Shown here in pieces: positions 48,281-57,734 of a stretch of 64,000 nt of DNA. The notes below the pieces were generated by a model, which ran no database searches, was not told the DNA's origin, and saw only the letters and a program-made list of their open reading frames with translations. The DNA comes from Photobacterium profundum. Its GTDB lineage: Bacteria > Pseudomonadota > Gammaproteobacteria > Enterobacterales > Vibrionaceae. Position 1 is the first letter of the stretch. Every line of letters starts with the position of its first letter. Position numbers and translations under genes: made by a program. Where the stretch lies: NCBI RefSeq assembly GCF_003026285.1, contig NZ_PYOD01000007.1, forward strand, positions 62,001 to 126,000, given 5' to 3'.

Positions 48281-51200
48281 ATGCCAAAACGTACTGACAT
48301 AAAAAGTGTTCTGATTATAGGTGCTGGTCCGATTGTTATCGGTCAGGCATGTGAGTTTGACTATTCAGGTGCACAAGCTTGTAAAGCGCTGCGTGAAGAA
48401 GGTTACCGAGTTATTCTGGTTAACTCGAACCCTGCAACTATTATGACTGACCCTGACATGGCCGATGCAACATATATCGAGCCAATTCATTGGGAAGTTG
48501 TGCGTAACATCATAGCTAAAGAACGCCCTGATGCTTTACTGCCGACGATGGGTGGCCAGACTGCACTTAACTGTGCACTAGAGCTTGAAAAGCAGGGTGT
48601 ACTAAAAGAATTCAATGTTGAAATGATTGGTGCTACAGCTGATGCAATTGATAAAGCTGAAGACCGTTCACGTTTCGACAAAGCAATGAAATCTATCGGT
48701 TTAGAATGTCCTAATGCTGATACAGCGAAGACGATGGAAGAGGCTTACAAAGTTCTCGATATGGTTGGCTTCCCTTGTATCATTCGTCCATCGTTTACGA
48801 TGGGTGGTACAGGCGGTGGTATCGCTTATAACAAAGAAGAATTTGAAGAAATCTGTACTCGCGGTTTAGATCTTTCACCAACAAACGAATTGCTTATCGA
48901 TGAATCGTTAATTGGTTGGAAGGAATACGAGATGGAAGTTGTTCGTGATAAAAACGACAACTGTATCATCGTATGTGCGATTGAAAACTTCGATGCGATG
49001 GGTGTTCACACAGGTGATTCAATTACTGTTGCACCAGCACAAACGCTAACAGATAAAGAATACCAGTTGATGCGTAATGCATCGTTAGCAGTGCTACGTG
49101 AAATCGGCGTTGAAACTGGCGGCTCAAACGTGCAGTTTGGTATCAACCCGAAAGATGGCCGTATGGTTATCATCGAAATGAACCCACGTGTATCGCGTTC
49201 ATCTGCGCTTGCTTCAAAAGCAACAGGTTTCCCGATTGCAAAAATCGCGGCGAAGCTGGCGATTGGTTACACCCTTGATGAGTTAATGAACGACATCACG
49301 GGTGGTGCGACACCTGCATCATTTGAACCGACTATTGACTATGTTGTCACGAAGATCCCTCGTTTTAACTTTGAAAAGTTTGCCGGTGCTAATGACCGTC
49401 TTACAACACAGATGAAATCTGTGGGTGAAGTGATGGCCATTGGTCGTAATCAGCAGGAATCATTACAGAAAGCATTGCGTGGCTTAGAAGTTGGCGCAAC
49501 AGGCTTTGATGAAATGGTTGATCTAGACGAACCAAATGCAATGAGCAAGATTCGTCATGAGCTGAAAGAGCCAGGCGCAGAGCGTATTTGGTACATTGCT
49601 GATGCATTCCGTTCAGGTATGTCGGTTGATGGCGTGTTCAACTTAACGAATGTTGACCGTTGGTTCTTGGTACAAATTGAAGACATCGTTAAAGATGAGC
49701 AAAAAGTTAAAGATAACGGTTTTGCGGGTCTAAATGCTGTTGAACTACGTAAGCTAAAGCGTAAAGGTTTCTCTGATGAGCGTTTAGCTAAATTGCTAGG
49801 TGTTGCACAGAGCGAAATCCGCAAATTACGTGACCAGTATGACATTCACCCAGTTTACAAGCGCGTTGATACGTGTGCGGCTGAATTCTCTTCTGATACG
49901 GCTTACATGTATTCATCATACGATGAAGAGTGTGAAGCACAGCCAACAGATAAAGATAAGATCATGATTCTGGGCGGTGGCCCTAACCGTATCGGTCAAG
50001 GTATTGAATTCGATTACTGTTGTGTTCATGCATCATTAGCATTACGTGAAGATGGTTATGAAACCATCATGGTTAACTGTAATCCTGAAACGGTTTCAAC
50101 GGATTACGACACATCAGATCGTTTGTACTTTGAACCTGTAACATTGGAAGATGTGTTAGCCATTGTACGTGTTGAAAAGCCAAAAGGCGTTATTGTTCAA
50201 TACGGTGGCCAAACGCCACTGAAACTGGCTCGCGAACTTGAAGCTGCTGGCGTACCAATTATAGGTACTAGCCCAGATGCTATCGACCGTGCAGAAGACC
50301 GTGAGCGCTTCCAGCAAGCGGTTGACCGTTTAGGTCTGTTACAGCCAGAGAATGCCACTGTTACTGCAATGGAACAGGCGATTGAGAAATCACGCATTAT
50401 TGGTTTCCCATTAGTTGTTCGTCCATCGTATGTATTGGGTGGTCGTGCGATGGAAATCGTCTACGATGAGCAAGATCTTCGCCGTTACTTTAATGAAGCG
50501 GTAAGTGTTTCTAACGAATCACCAGTATTGCTTGACCGCTTCCTTGATGATGCAGTTGAAGTCGATGTTGATGCTATTTGTGATGGTGAACAAGTTGTTA
50601 TCGGCGGCATCATGGAACACATTGAACAAGCGGGTGTTCACTCAGGTGATTCTGCATGTTCACTGCCTGCATACACGCTAAGCAAAGAAATCCAAGATGT
50701 GATGCGTGAGCAAGTGACAAAGCTAGCATTTGAACTAGGTGTTCGTGGTTTGATGAATACCCAGTTCGCAGTGAAAGATAACGAAGTTTACTTAATTGAA
50801 GTTAACCCTCGTGCTGCGCGTACTGTACCATTTGTTTCGAAAGCAACAGGTGCACCACTAGCGAAAATTGCAGCACGTGTAATGGCTGGTCAGTCTCTTG
50901 AATCTCAAGGCTTTACTAAAGAGATTATCCCGCCTTATTATTCTGTAAAAGAAGTGGTTCTGCCATTTAACAAATTCCCAGGTGTTGATCCGCTGTTAGG
51001 CCCTGAAATGCGCTCAACAGGTGAGGTTATGGGCTTTGGTGATACATTCGCAGAAGCATTTGCTAAAGCAGAACTTGGTTGTGGTAAAGAATACGAAGAT
51101 GGTGGTCGTGCACTATTATCGGTACGTAATAATGACAAGCAACGTGTTGTCGATTTAGCATCTAAGCTTGTGAAGCTTGGCTACCAGCTAGATGCAACAC

Positions 51201-51502
51201 ACGGTACAGCTGTGATTCTAGGTGAAGCGGGTATTAACCCACGTCTAGTGAACAAGGTACACGAAGGTCGTCCTCATATTCTTGACCGCATCAAGAACAA
51301 TGAATATTCCTACATTGTAAATACGGCAGAAGGTCGTCAAGCGATTGAAGACTCTAAAGTACTTCGTCGTAGCGCATTGGCTGAAAAGGTGAATTACACC
51401 ACTACGCTAAATGCTGCATTTGCAACGTGTATGGCTCACACTGCCGATGACCGTGGGCACGTTACATCTTTGCAAGAGCTTCACGCTCGTATTAAGGCAT
51501 AA
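48281..51502 (+). CDS. carB: Carbamoyl-phosphate synthase large subunit
   Basis: A 1073-residue subunit, the exact E. coli length, with two homologous ATP-grasp halves: the first makes carboxyphosphate and carbamate (residues 1-about 400), the second phosphorylates carbamate (about 550-935). Each half starts with an ATP-site motif ([20 protein letters not shown] and [18 protein letters not shown]) and has [13 protein letters not shown] or [10 protein letters not shown]. The C-terminal MGS-like domain (about 936-1073) takes allosteric effectors. The two genes form one operon ended by a strong terminator. Confidence 0.98.
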   Translation: MPKRTDIKSVLIIGAGPIVIGQACEFDYSGAQACKALREEGYRVILVNSNPATIMTDPDMADATYIEPIHWEVVRNIIAKERPDALLPTMGGQTALNCALELEKQGVLKEFNVEMIGATADAIDKAEDRSRFDKAMKSIGLECPNADTAKTMEEAYKVLDMVGFPCIIRPSFTMGGTGGGIAYNKEEFEEICTRGLDLSPTNELLIDESLIGWKEYEMEVVRDKNDNCIIVCAIENFDAMGVHTGDSITVAPAQTLTDKEYQLMRNASLAVLREIGVETGGSNVQFGINPKDGRMVIIEMNPRVSRSSALASKATGFPIAKIAAKLAIGYTLDELMNDITGGATPASFEPTIDYVVTKIPRFNFEKFAGANDRLTTQMKSVGEVMAIGRNQQESLQKALRGLEVGATGFDEMVDLDEPNAMSKIRHELKEPGAERIWYIADAFRSGMSVDGVFNLTNVDRWFLVQIEDIVKDEQKVKDNGFAGLNAVELRKLKRKGFSDERLAKLLGVAQSEIRKLRDQYDIHPVYKRVDTCAAEFSSDTAYMYSSYDEECEAQPTDKDKIMILGGGPNRIGQGIEFDYCCVHASLALREDGYETIMVNCNPETVSTDYDTSDRLYFEPVTLEDVLAIVRVEKPKGVIVQYGGQTPLKLARELEAAGVPIIGTSPDAIDRAEDRERFQQAVDRLGLLQPENATVTAMEQAIEKSRIIGFPLVVRPSYVLGGRAMEIVYDEQDLRRYFNEAVSVSNESPVLLDRFLDDAVEVDVDAICDGEQVVIGGIMEHIEQAGVHSGDSACSLPAYTLSKEIQDVMREQVTKLAFELGVRGLMNTQFAVKDNEVYLIEVNPRAARTVPFVSKATGAPLAKIAARVMAGQSLESQGFTKEIIPPYYSVKEVVLPFNKFPGVDPLLGPEMRSTGEVMGFGDTFAEAFAKAELGCGKEYEDGGRALLSVRNNDKQRVVDLASKLVKLGYQLDATHGTAVILGEAGINPRLVNKVHEGRPHILDRIKNNEYSYIVNTAEGRQAIEDSKVLRRSALAEKVNYTTTLNAAFATCMAHTADDRGHVTSLQELHARIKA

Positions 51503-51549
51503 TCACGACCATTAAGGTGCAATCTTAACGGTATAGTGCATATATTTAA

Positions 51550-51575
51550 AAACCCACCTTTTGGTGGGTTTTTTA
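51550..51575 (+). terminator. Terminator of carAB
   Basis: An 8- to 10-bp stem AACCCACC/GGTGGGTT with loop TTTT, flanked by A and T runs. Confidence 0.94.
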
Positions 51576-51644
51576 TATTCACTAGTCAAATAACGAGGTA
51601 ATGGTAACCATCACAATTTGTATCACTTTTAACTCATATAGAAC

Positions 51645-51672
51645 TTGAACTCAGTATTGGATTGCGTACAAT
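51645..51672 (+). promoter_or_regulatory. Probable promoter of the MgtE leader
   Basis: -35 TTGAAC (51645-51650), 16-base spacer, -10 TACAAT (51667-51672). Transcription from about 51679 would give a leader of some 365 bases before the transporter start codon. Confidence 0.6.
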
Positions 51673-51711
51673 TACCGACGTCGCAACAAGCGGCAAATTT
51701 TGGAGATTTCA

Positions 51712-51765
51712 ATGAACGATACCGACCATCCTCCGAGTATGAAGGTGGAAAATCAAACCCTTTAA
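51712..51765 (+). CDS. 17-residue upstream ORF in the MgtE leader
   Basis: ATG 51712 has GGAG (51702-51705) six bases upstream and encodes MNDTDHPPSMKVENQTL before TAA. It starts 33 bases after the predicted transcription start and ends 280 bases before the transporter start. ACCGAC inside the ORF can pair with GTCGGT (near 51770) just after its stop. A further hairpin TTCCGA/TCGGAA lies near 51785-51808. The Asp and Pro-Pro residues recall the MgtL leader of E. coli and Salmonella mgtA, which senses magnesium through ribosome behaviour. This is inference from layout; sequence similarity to mgtL is slight. Confidence 0.45.
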   Translation: MNDTDHPPSMKVENQTL

Positions 51766-52044
51766 TGGTGTCGGTCTCCTATGTTTCCGATCCTGCTAGG
51801 GTTCGGAATAATCTGTCCTTATTTGTATATTTTCTTTTATACCCAGTTTGACAATATTTCCTCGATTTTCTTCCTATATTCTCAATGTTGAATTATGTCA
51901 ATAAGTTGTAAATGACAGGCATTTTGCTGTTGTTTGTAGTGCTATTTTTTAGTGTTACAGCAAAGAGTAAAAAGCACGTTTACCTTGTATTGTGGCAAAA
52001 TTTTGATGGTCGTTACTGTAACTATGCCAATCGGGAGATTCGCC

Positions 52045-52893
52045 ATGGCGGTAATGAACTATGCAGCTGATGCTGTAACGGAAAACTATGGTCAGAATGA
52101 TATTCTGGCTGCACGAAATGCATTTTTAAAATATTCCTTTGATGAACAAGCAAAATTATTGGTAGTAATGCCAATGACAGAGGCTACTGCCGTGCTCCAT
52201 GAGTGCCCGCTACGTCATGTCCAAAACCTACTTGATCGGCTAGATGAACTGGGTGAAGAAGTACGTATGCGCCACTTAGCGAGTGGGCTTGGTTTACTGT
52301 GCTCTGAAGCTGAGCCTGCTGGTCACTACTTACAAAACAGTGTAATGAGCCATGTACGTGAGCGTATCGGTTGGATTGTGGGGTTGGCTTTACTCGGTAT
52401 TGTTTCCGGTTTAATTATCTCTCATTATGAAGATACATTAAGCCAGTTAGTATTACTCGCTATCTATATGCCCGTTATTGCGGCTGCTGGTGGTAATACA
52501 GGCTCGCAAGCAGCAACCTTGGTGGTAAGGGCGCTCGCGATGGAAGAGATACGGTGTAAAGATTGGCTACTCGTATTGTGGAAAGAATTTCGCGTATCAA
52601 TCATTATGGCTAGCGTATTAGCCGCGGTGATTATGGGGCGTGTGATGATGTTCAGTGATAACAGCTCGTTGCCTGTAGGTATGAGCCTAGAAGATATAGC
52701 AATGGCAATTGGCATGGCTATCTCGCTTCAGGTTGTATTATCAACGAGTGTTGGTGGCGTACTACCAATGGTGGCACGAGCATGTCGATTAGATCCTGCG
52801 GTATTGGTTAGCCCTGTCTTGGCCTCTGTGGTCGATATCACCGGTATGATGATTTACTTTACCACTGTTAATTGGATGCTTGGATTATCGTAG
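52045..52893 (+). CDS. Short MgtE-type magnesium/divalent cation transporter without CBS domains
   Basis: A 282-residue protein. The first 105 residues look like a reduced MgtE N-domain (VMPMTEATAVLHECPLRHVQ), and the rest is the MgtE membrane domain with about five hydrophobic segments: RERIGWIVGLALLGIVSGL, PVIAAAGGNTGSQAATLVV and LDPAVLVSPVLASVVDITGM, the latter with the pore Asp. The paired CBS domains, which in full MgtE (about 450 residues) sense magnesium and close the pore, are absent. The frame opens at 51952, but ATG 52045 has GGGAG seven bases upstream. It sits behind a long leader with an upstream ORF. Cation specificity is inferred. Confidence 0.8.
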   Translation: MAVMNYAADAVTENYGQNDILAARNAFLKYSFDEQAKLLVVMPMTEATAVLHECPLRHVQNLLDRLDELGEEVRMRHLASGLGLLCSEAEPAGHYLQNSVMSHVRERIGWIVGLALLGIVSGLIISHYEDTLSQLVLLAIYMPVIAAAGGNTGSQAATLVVRALAMEEIRCKDWLLVLWKEFRVSIIMASVLAAVIMGRVMMFSDNSSLPVGMSLEDIAMAIGMAISLQVVLSTSVGGVLPMVARACRLDPAVLVSPVLASVVDITGMMIYFTTVNWMLGLS

Positions 52894-52915
52894 CATTAAG
52901 CTAGAAATCATAACG

Positions 52916-52955
52916 AAAGCCCTAACGTATCTAATGCGTTAGGGCTTTGTTGTTT
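52916..52955. terminator. Terminator between the MgtE-type gene and dacB
   Basis: A 12-bp perfect stem AAAGCCCTAACG/CGTTAGGGCTTT with a nine-base loop. The plus-strand tail TGTTGTTT is only moderately T-rich. Confidence 0.8.
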
Positions 52956-52996
52956 CTAGTCGTAGGTAATTGAAGCAATTGGCTACATTATATTTC

Positions 52997-54400
52997 TTAA
53001 TATTTGTTATAAATGCCTAGGTATAAGGCTTTTTCAAATTCAGTAATGGGGGAAGTAGTGGGCTTATCATTCGTATTATCGGGTGGAAAATAGTTATTCA
53101 CTACTTGGACAAACAACAGTGTTCTACCTGATTGAGTCTTAATCATTCCAGCTAGATTGTAACTGCCATATAAAGACCCACTTTTTGCGACTATATTGCC
53201 CTTCAGTGGCGCTTGGCGAAGGCTTTGTCGGTAAAGTAACGTACCACTTTCTCCTGATACTGGCATATTTTTCAGTAAACCCAGTGACGGATTATTATAG
53301 AGGTAAGTGATCACTTGCATCAGTGAGCTTGCTTTTATGCGGTTATTTCGTGATAAGCCAGAACCATCGACCATAACAGCATCGGTTAAGTCGATATTGG
53401 CGTGTTCCTGTAAAATGGCTTTGATTGCTGCCACGCCATTGTTGAATGTGCCTGCTTGTTTAAAGTATTCACGACCTAATGTTTTGGTTAAGTTATCAGC
53501 GATTAAGTTGTCTGATTTCTTCAGCATTACATCGATCAGTTCCGACAGCGGTACCGATTGATGACGTGCAATGCGTTTACCTTTTATATTGTTATTACGT
53601 AGAATCTGACCTTTTAGCTGGATCCCTGTACGTTTTAATTCCTGCTGAATCACTGCTGCGGTATAGGCTTCGGTATTTTGCACGGCAAAGTTTAACGGCA
53701 GTGGTTTCTTACTTTGTGGTAAACAGCCACTGAGTTGATAGTTGTTACTAGGATTTGCAACTAACTCTAATTCGCAGTGTTGTTGTTTTTGTTGTTCTTT
53801 GGTCACGATAAGCGCATTAGATACCGCGTTAATCGGCTGGTGGCTGGGAACGTTAATACGCGTTTGTTGACCAACAGCTTTATTACTGTATAAAGCGCCT
53901 TGTACACAGTTGTGTTCAAGTGTAATGCTGCTTGATGGCGCACTATAGCAAACGCCTAGAATATCCCATGGCCAGCCAGCTGCGCGCTCATAACCAGAGA
54001 AAGCATTGCCGTTTAGGTATAGATTACCTTTGATCGTTGAAAGATTATTCTTTTTGAGTGTTTTTAACAGCGAGGTGAGTTCAGTGCGGGATAATGTTGG
54101 ATCACCATTAAAGCGAATAATCACATCGTTAGTACTAACTTCAAGATCGGTATTAAAGCGGTAGTTGTCATTAAGGTAGAGTTTAGCAGCAAGTGCAGTG
54201 ATCACTTTTTGTGTGCTGGCTGGGGCTTGTAATTGCTCTTCACGCTGAGAAAAAAGTACCTGATTGGTTGCAGGGTCAACGATCATTAACGCTAAATCGT
54301 GTCCATTAGGCAGTTTATTGATGGCGGCTTGGGGATTGAACGCAGCCAGTGAAGGCAGACTCATAATGAGCAGTGACAGTGATAAGATTTTTTTAAACAT
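52997..54400 (-). CDS. dacB: D-alanyl-D-alanine carboxypeptidase/endopeptidase (PBP4)
   Basis: A 467-residue periplasmic class C low-molecular-weight penicillin-binding protein that trims and opens peptidoglycan cross-links. The signal peptide is about residues 1-20 (LSLSLLIMSLPSLAA). The SXXK motif is Ser62-Thr-Gln-Lys65, the SXN motif is SDN in LKKSDNLIADNLTK, and the third motif is KSG in NIVAKSGSLYGSYN. The large insert between the first two motifs is typical of PBP4. ATG 54400 is preferred to TTG 54412, although neither has a clear ribosome binding site. In E. coli and V. cholerae dacB also lies near greA. Confidence 0.95.
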   Translation of the reverse strand: MFKKILSLSLLIMSLPSLAAFNPQAAINKLPNGHDLALMIVDPATNQVLFSQREEQLQAPASTQKVITALAAKLYLNDNYRFNTDLEVSTNDVIIRFNGDPTLSRTELTSLLKTLKKNNLSTIKGNLYLNGNAFSGYERAAGWPWDILGVCYSAPSSSITLEHNCVQGALYSNKAVGQQTRINVPSHQPINAVSNALIVTKEQQKQQHCELELVANPSNNYQLSGCLPQSKKPLPLNFAVQNTEAYTAAVIQQELKRTGIQLKGQILRNNNIKGKRIARHQSVPLSELIDVMLKKSDNLIADNLTKTLGREYFKQAGTFNNGVAAIKAILQEHANIDLTDAVMVDGSGLSRNNRIKASSLMQVITYLYNNPSLGLLKNMPVSGESGTLLYRQSLRQAPLKGNIVAKSGSLYGSYNLAGMIKTQSGRTLLFVQVVNNYFPPDNTNDKPTTSPITEFEKALYLGIYNKY

Positions 54401-54454
54401 GAATATGCACAATTATCTGAAAGAATAGTGCTAATCATATAGTAGATAGACATA

Positions 54455-54484
54455 AAAAACGCAGATCTTGCGATCTGCGTTTTT
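54455..54484. terminator. Terminator of the porin gene
   Basis: A stem AAAAACGCAGATC/GATCTGCGTTTTT with loop TTGC. On the minus strand it ends in a T run right after the porin gene; it lies upstream of dacB. Confidence 0.88.
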
Positions 54485-54522
54485 AAAAGTATCAGCGTTA
54501 AGCTTAACTAATCCAAGCGGGA

Positions 54523-55524
54523 TTAGAAGTCGTAACGTGCACCAAGAACGAACTCGTCAGAAGTACGAGCTTTAGTGATGCCAACTGATGAGTCTTGATC
54601 TAGCATGTTGAACTTGTACGAAGCGTAAGTGCGGAAGTTCTTGTTGAAGTAGTAAGTACCGTCAACTGCGATAGAATCACGTAGGTCAGCGTTCTTGTCT
54701 GTATCTTCTAGGTAGTTATAAGTTGCAATGAATACTGCTTTACCCATAGTGTATGCAGCTGCGAATTCGTAACCAGTAGACTCTGCAACATTGATGTTGC
54801 CGTATACATTTGTGTTACGTGCATCTTGGTAAAGACCAGAGAAGTAGAAATCACTGATTGTGTAAGAGATAGCACCGAATGCTTGCTTACCAGTTTTGTC
54901 ACCAGAAAGAGCTTGGCCTTCTTGCTCGCCGTAACCTGCACCGAATGCTAGGCCCATGTCCATTGCATACATTGCAGCAGCAGAGTAACCTTCGTTTTCT
55001 TCGCTACCAGCAAACACGTAGTTTGTTTTAACTGTTAGGTTGTCGCCATTTAGGTCGAAAGAACCCACGTACGCAAGGTTGTTGCCAGTACGGTCAGCTG
55101 CTGCTAGTTTGTTACCAGCTTCGTTACCGTGGTATGCCATGATATCGGTAAAGTCTGTAAGCATGCCTAGAGAGCCGTCAGTCTTACCGTAAACAACTTG
55201 ACCGAAGTCACCGCCGATACCTGCGTTTAGGTGACGGTTATTAACTTCGTCACCGTCTGTGAATTCGCCTTCGTAGAAACCGATACCGTAAACAGTGTCA
55301 GTGATGTCTGTTTTACCTGCAACGTTGATACGTACGCGACTGTTATCAGACACTTCGCTGCTTGTTTTACCATTGCTTTGTTCTACGTCAGCTAGTACTG
55401 CACGAGCTTCAAAACGACCGCCAATTGCTAGGCTAGATGTTTCGTCTGAGAAAACTTCTGCTGCTGTTGCTACAGAAGAGATAGATGCTGCTGCTACTGC
55501 TAAAGCAATCAGTTTCTTGTTCAT
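54523..55524 (-). CDS. OmpU-type general porin (OmpL/OmpH family of Photobacterium)
   Basis: A 333-residue outer-membrane beta-barrel. The signal peptide is NKKLIALAVAAASISSVATA with cleavage before AEVFSDETS. The mature part shows alternating hydrophobic-polar strands, the typical FGQVVYGKTDGSLGML loop 3 region, and ends in an aromatic strand LGARYDF, as Vibrio porins do. The position between dacB and greA is that of OmpU in V. cholerae, and Photobacterium profundum OmpL and OmpH belong to the same group; which of these it is cannot be told. ToxR control is known for OmpU and OmpL, and the AT-rich upstream region would fit, but no site is assigned. Confidence 0.88.
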   Translation of the reverse strand: MNKKLIALAVAAASISSVATAAEVFSDETSSLAIGGRFEARAVLADVEQSNGKTSSEVSDNSRVRINVAGKTDITDTVYGIGFYEGEFTDGDEVNNRHLNAGIGGDFGQVVYGKTDGSLGMLTDFTDIMAYHGNEAGNKLAAADRTGNNLAYVGSFDLNGDNLTVKTNYVFAGSEENEGYSAAAMYAMDMGLAFGAGYGEQEGQALSGDKTGKQAFGAISYTISDFYFSGLYQDARNTNVYGNINVAESTGYEFAAAYTMGKAVFIATYNYLEDTDKNADLRDSIAVDGTYYFNKNFRTYASYKFNMLDQDSSVGITKARTSDEFVLGARYDF

Positions 55525-55925
55525 TGCCGAATCCTTTTTAAAATTATTTTATTTATGTACATTTAAGTTCCAAATGCATGACGTTCTTTTTACTGGTCTA
55601 TTTTGTTTTTTGTTAGTAAAAAAAACTGAAAAATACTACATGAGGATATTTTTAAAGTTATATTTCTTATTATGTCCTTATTTTTCAGTGTTTTATTTAA
55701 TTGTAAAAAAGTTCGATGCTGTCGTGTTGATTTAGTTGTATTTAGAGTTTTGTTGATATTTTTTCTGGTGTTTAAATCGTTACTGTTGGTTAAATTGTGA
55801 GGTTTAACACATCTTTATGCTGTTTGATTGTGTTACAGGCTGACTTTTGTAAGAGTTCAATAATAATGATTTTCGAAGGTGATCTCTTTGTCATCTTTGT
55901 TTAAAATGACAGTAACCCTTTAAAC
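55525..55925. other. AT-rich intergenic region between porin and greA
   Basis: About 400 bases without a supported gene, very rich in A and T, with long T and A runs on the porin side as expected of a ToxR/H-NS-type porin control region. The divergent greA promoter must also be here. An open frame on the plus strand that runs in from the porin gene is a shadow. Confidence 0.5.
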
Positions 55926-55936
55926 CCTGCTGGTTC

Positions 55937-55961
55937 AGCCAATGCTGGTCTGGCTTTTTTT
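55937..55961 (+). terminator. Possible terminator in the greA leader
   Basis: A short stem AGCCA/TGGCT with a nine-base loop followed by six T, about 50 bases before the greA start. In E. coli the greA leader ends early at intrinsic terminators to give the GraL small RNA; this may be the counterpart. Confidence 0.45.
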
Positions 55962-56009
55962 CCCCTAAGAGTGACGAGCGTCTTGGGGTGTACTGAGGTA
56001 GTGAAATTT

Positions 56010-56483
56010 ATGGAAAAGGTTCCAATGACTGTGCGTGGTGAACAGACTCTACGTGAAGAGCTGGAGGTACTGTTAAAGCGTCGTCCTATTATTTCTAAGG
56101 CGATTGGTGAAGCTCGTGAATTGGGTGACTTAAAAGAAAATGCTGAGTATCACGCTGCGCGTGAAGAACAAGGTATTTGCGAAGCACAAATTCGAGATAT
56201 CGAATATAAGCTCTCTGTATCTCAGGTTATTGATGTCACGAAAATGGAAAATACCGGTAAAGTGATTTTCGGTACGACTGTTAAGCTTATTGATATAAAT
56301 ACTGATGATGAAGTGATGTATTGTATCGTTGGTGATGACGAAGCAGATATTAAGAAAAATCTGATCTCTGTAAATTCTCCGATTGCACGTGGATTAATCG
56401 GTAAGCTTGAAGGTGATGAAGTTTCTATCTTTACACCGGGCGGCGTAAAAGAATTTGAAATCGAGCAAGTTCAGTACATTTAA
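56010..56483 (+). CDS. greA: Transcript cleavage factor GreA
   Basis: A 157-residue factor that enters the RNA polymerase secondary channel and stimulates cleavage of backtracked RNA. The N-terminal coiled coil carries the acidic tip in [20 protein letters not shown], and the C-terminal FKBP-like domain has [19 protein letters not shown] and [19 protein letters not shown]. GreA rather than GreB by these segments. The frame is open to 55971, but ATG 56010 gives the family start ([18 protein letters not shown]). The ribosome binding site TGAGGT is 11 bases upstream, a little far. Confidence 0.97.
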   Translation: MEKVPMTVRGEQTLREELEVLLKRRPIISKAIGEARELGDLKENAEYHAAREEQGICEAQIRDIEYKLSVSQVIDVTKMENTGKVIFGTTVKLIDINTDDEVMYCIVGDDEADIKKNLISVNSPIARGLIGKLEGDEVSIFTPGGVKEFEIEQVQYI

Positions 56484-56595
56484 TCGATAGTGGTTCTAAC
56501 GATAAAGGCTGTAATTCTATTTAACTGTTAGTAAATGTTACATTTGAACGGTTATTTAAAGCTCAGATGTTACAATTTCAAAGTGAGTTGATGTA

Positions 56596-56622
56596 AAAAA
56601 GGCCGCATTGGCGGCCTTTTTT
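56596..56622. terminator. Bidirectional terminator between greA and yhbY
   Basis: AAAAAGGCCGC-ATTG-GCGGCCTTTTT is an 11-bp perfect stem with A and T runs on both sides. Its right end touches the yhbY stop codon. Confidence 0.95.
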
Positions 56623-56917
56623 ATTTGCGAGGAAGTTCGATTTTTCGTTCTTCCGTCGGGCGGTAAAGAACGAGTGTTTTACCTATTACTTGAACTTTTT
56701 CCGCTTTCGTTTCGCGAATGATTGCATCAACAATCAATATCTTGGTTTCGCGGTCTTCAGTAGCAACCTTGATTTTGATTAGCTCGTGGTGATTAAGCGC
56801 AATTTCGATTTCAGCGATTACTGCTTCAGTTAAACCGTTTGAGCCCATAAGAACAACAGGTTTTAGATTATGAGCAAGGCCTTTAAGGTGTTGCTTCTGT
56901 TTGGTACTTAGATTCAT
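56621..56917 (-). CDS. yhbY: Ribosome assembly RNA-binding protein YhbY (CRM domain)
   Basis: A 98-residue single CRM-domain protein, associated with pre-50S particles in E. coli. The segments NLSTKQKQHLKGLAHNLKPV, VLMGSNGLTEAVIAEIEIAL (with the GxxG-type loop) and VIGKTLVLYRPTEERKIELP match the family along the whole length. The frame is open 17 codons further upstream; the start at 56917 is the family start. It is divergent from rlmE, its usual neighbour. Confidence 0.96.
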   Translation of the reverse strand: MNLSTKQKQHLKGLAHNLKPVVLMGSNGLTEAVIAEIEIALNHHELIKIKVATEDRETKILIVDAIIRETKAEKVQVIGKTLVLYRPTEERKIELPRK

Positions 56918-57055
56918 GATGACTCTATTTTGTGAATTAGGGTTGAAAACACGACATTCTAACGCCATCTAGACTAGAAGACTAATTTGTTTAGTATACG
57001 CAGAACATTTTCAACGCAGTATACTGGATAAATACATCAACTCATTAGGTTTAGT

Positions 57056-57685
57056 ATGAGTAGAAATAAACAATCGGCCAGCTCTGGTCGTTGGCTAAAA
57101 GAACATTTTGATGATAAATACGTCCAAGAGGCACAAAAAAGGGGCTATCGCTCTCGTGCTATCTTTAAGATTGAAGAGATTCAAAATAAAGATAAATTAT
57201 TAAAACCTGGCATGACAGTGGTTGACCTTGGTGCTGCACCTGGCGGTTGGTCACAGTACGCCGCTGAAGTGGTTGGTGATGAAGGACAAGTTATTGCATG
57301 CGATATTTTGTCGATGGATTCATTACCGGGCGTCAGCTTCTTGCAAGGGGATTTTCGCGAAGAGGCGGTGTTAAGTGCACTGTTAGAGCGTATTCAACCA
57401 AACATGGTTGATGTCGTACTTTCAGACATGGCACCAAATATGAGCGGTAACCTTGCTTCAGACCAACCTAGAGCAATGTATCTTGTTGAACTAGCATTAG
57501 ATATGTGCCGACAAGTTCTTGCTCCGAATGGCAGCTTCGCTGTTAAAGTATTCCAAGGTGAAGGCTTTGATCAGTACTTAGCTGAAATTCGTAACATGTT
57601 CAAAGTAGTTAAAATAAGAAAACCGGATTCTTCTCGAGATCGCTCTCGTGAGGTCTATATTGTGGCTACAGGTTACAAACTGTAG
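57056..57685 (+). CDS. rlmE: 23S rRNA 2'-O-ribose U2552 methyltransferase RlmE
   Basis: A 209-residue SAM-dependent methyltransferase (FtsJ/RrmJ), heat-inducible in E. coli, which methylates U2552 in the 50S A loop. The SAM motif is [15 protein letters not shown] near residue 55, and the catalytic K-D-K-E tetrad is Lys38 (RAIFKIEEI), Asp near 124 (SDMAPNMSG), Lys near 164 (VKVFQGEG) and Glu near 199 ([10 protein letters not shown]). It lies directly upstream of ftsH, as in E. coli, and the two are probably co-transcribed, possibly under heat-shock control. Confidence 0.97.
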   Translation: MSRNKQSASSGRWLKEHFDDKYVQEAQKRGYRSRAIFKIEEIQNKDKLLKPGMTVVDLGAAPGGWSQYAAEVVGDEGQVIACDILSMDSLPGVSFLQGDFREEAVLSALLERIQPNMVDVVLSDMAPNMSGNLASDQPRAMYLVELALDMCRQVLAPNGSFAVKVFQGEGFDQYLAEIRNMFKVVKIRKPDSSRDRSREVYIVATGYKL

Positions 57686-57734
57686 TACTCTACATTCATC
57701 TTTAAGTTATTGCGGGGCTAACACCTTGAGTGAC

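Noticed and set aside
51645..51851. 68-residue open frame on the plus strand after carAB
   Set aside because: It starts inside the probable promoter, has no ribosome binding site and reads unlike a protein. The shorter ORF at 51712 in another frame has the better signals.
55295..55735. 146-codon plus-strand frame over the porin start and its upstream region
   Set aside because: Mostly antisense to the porin gene; the rest is low-complexity AT-rich DNA with a hydrophobic translation and no ribosome binding site.
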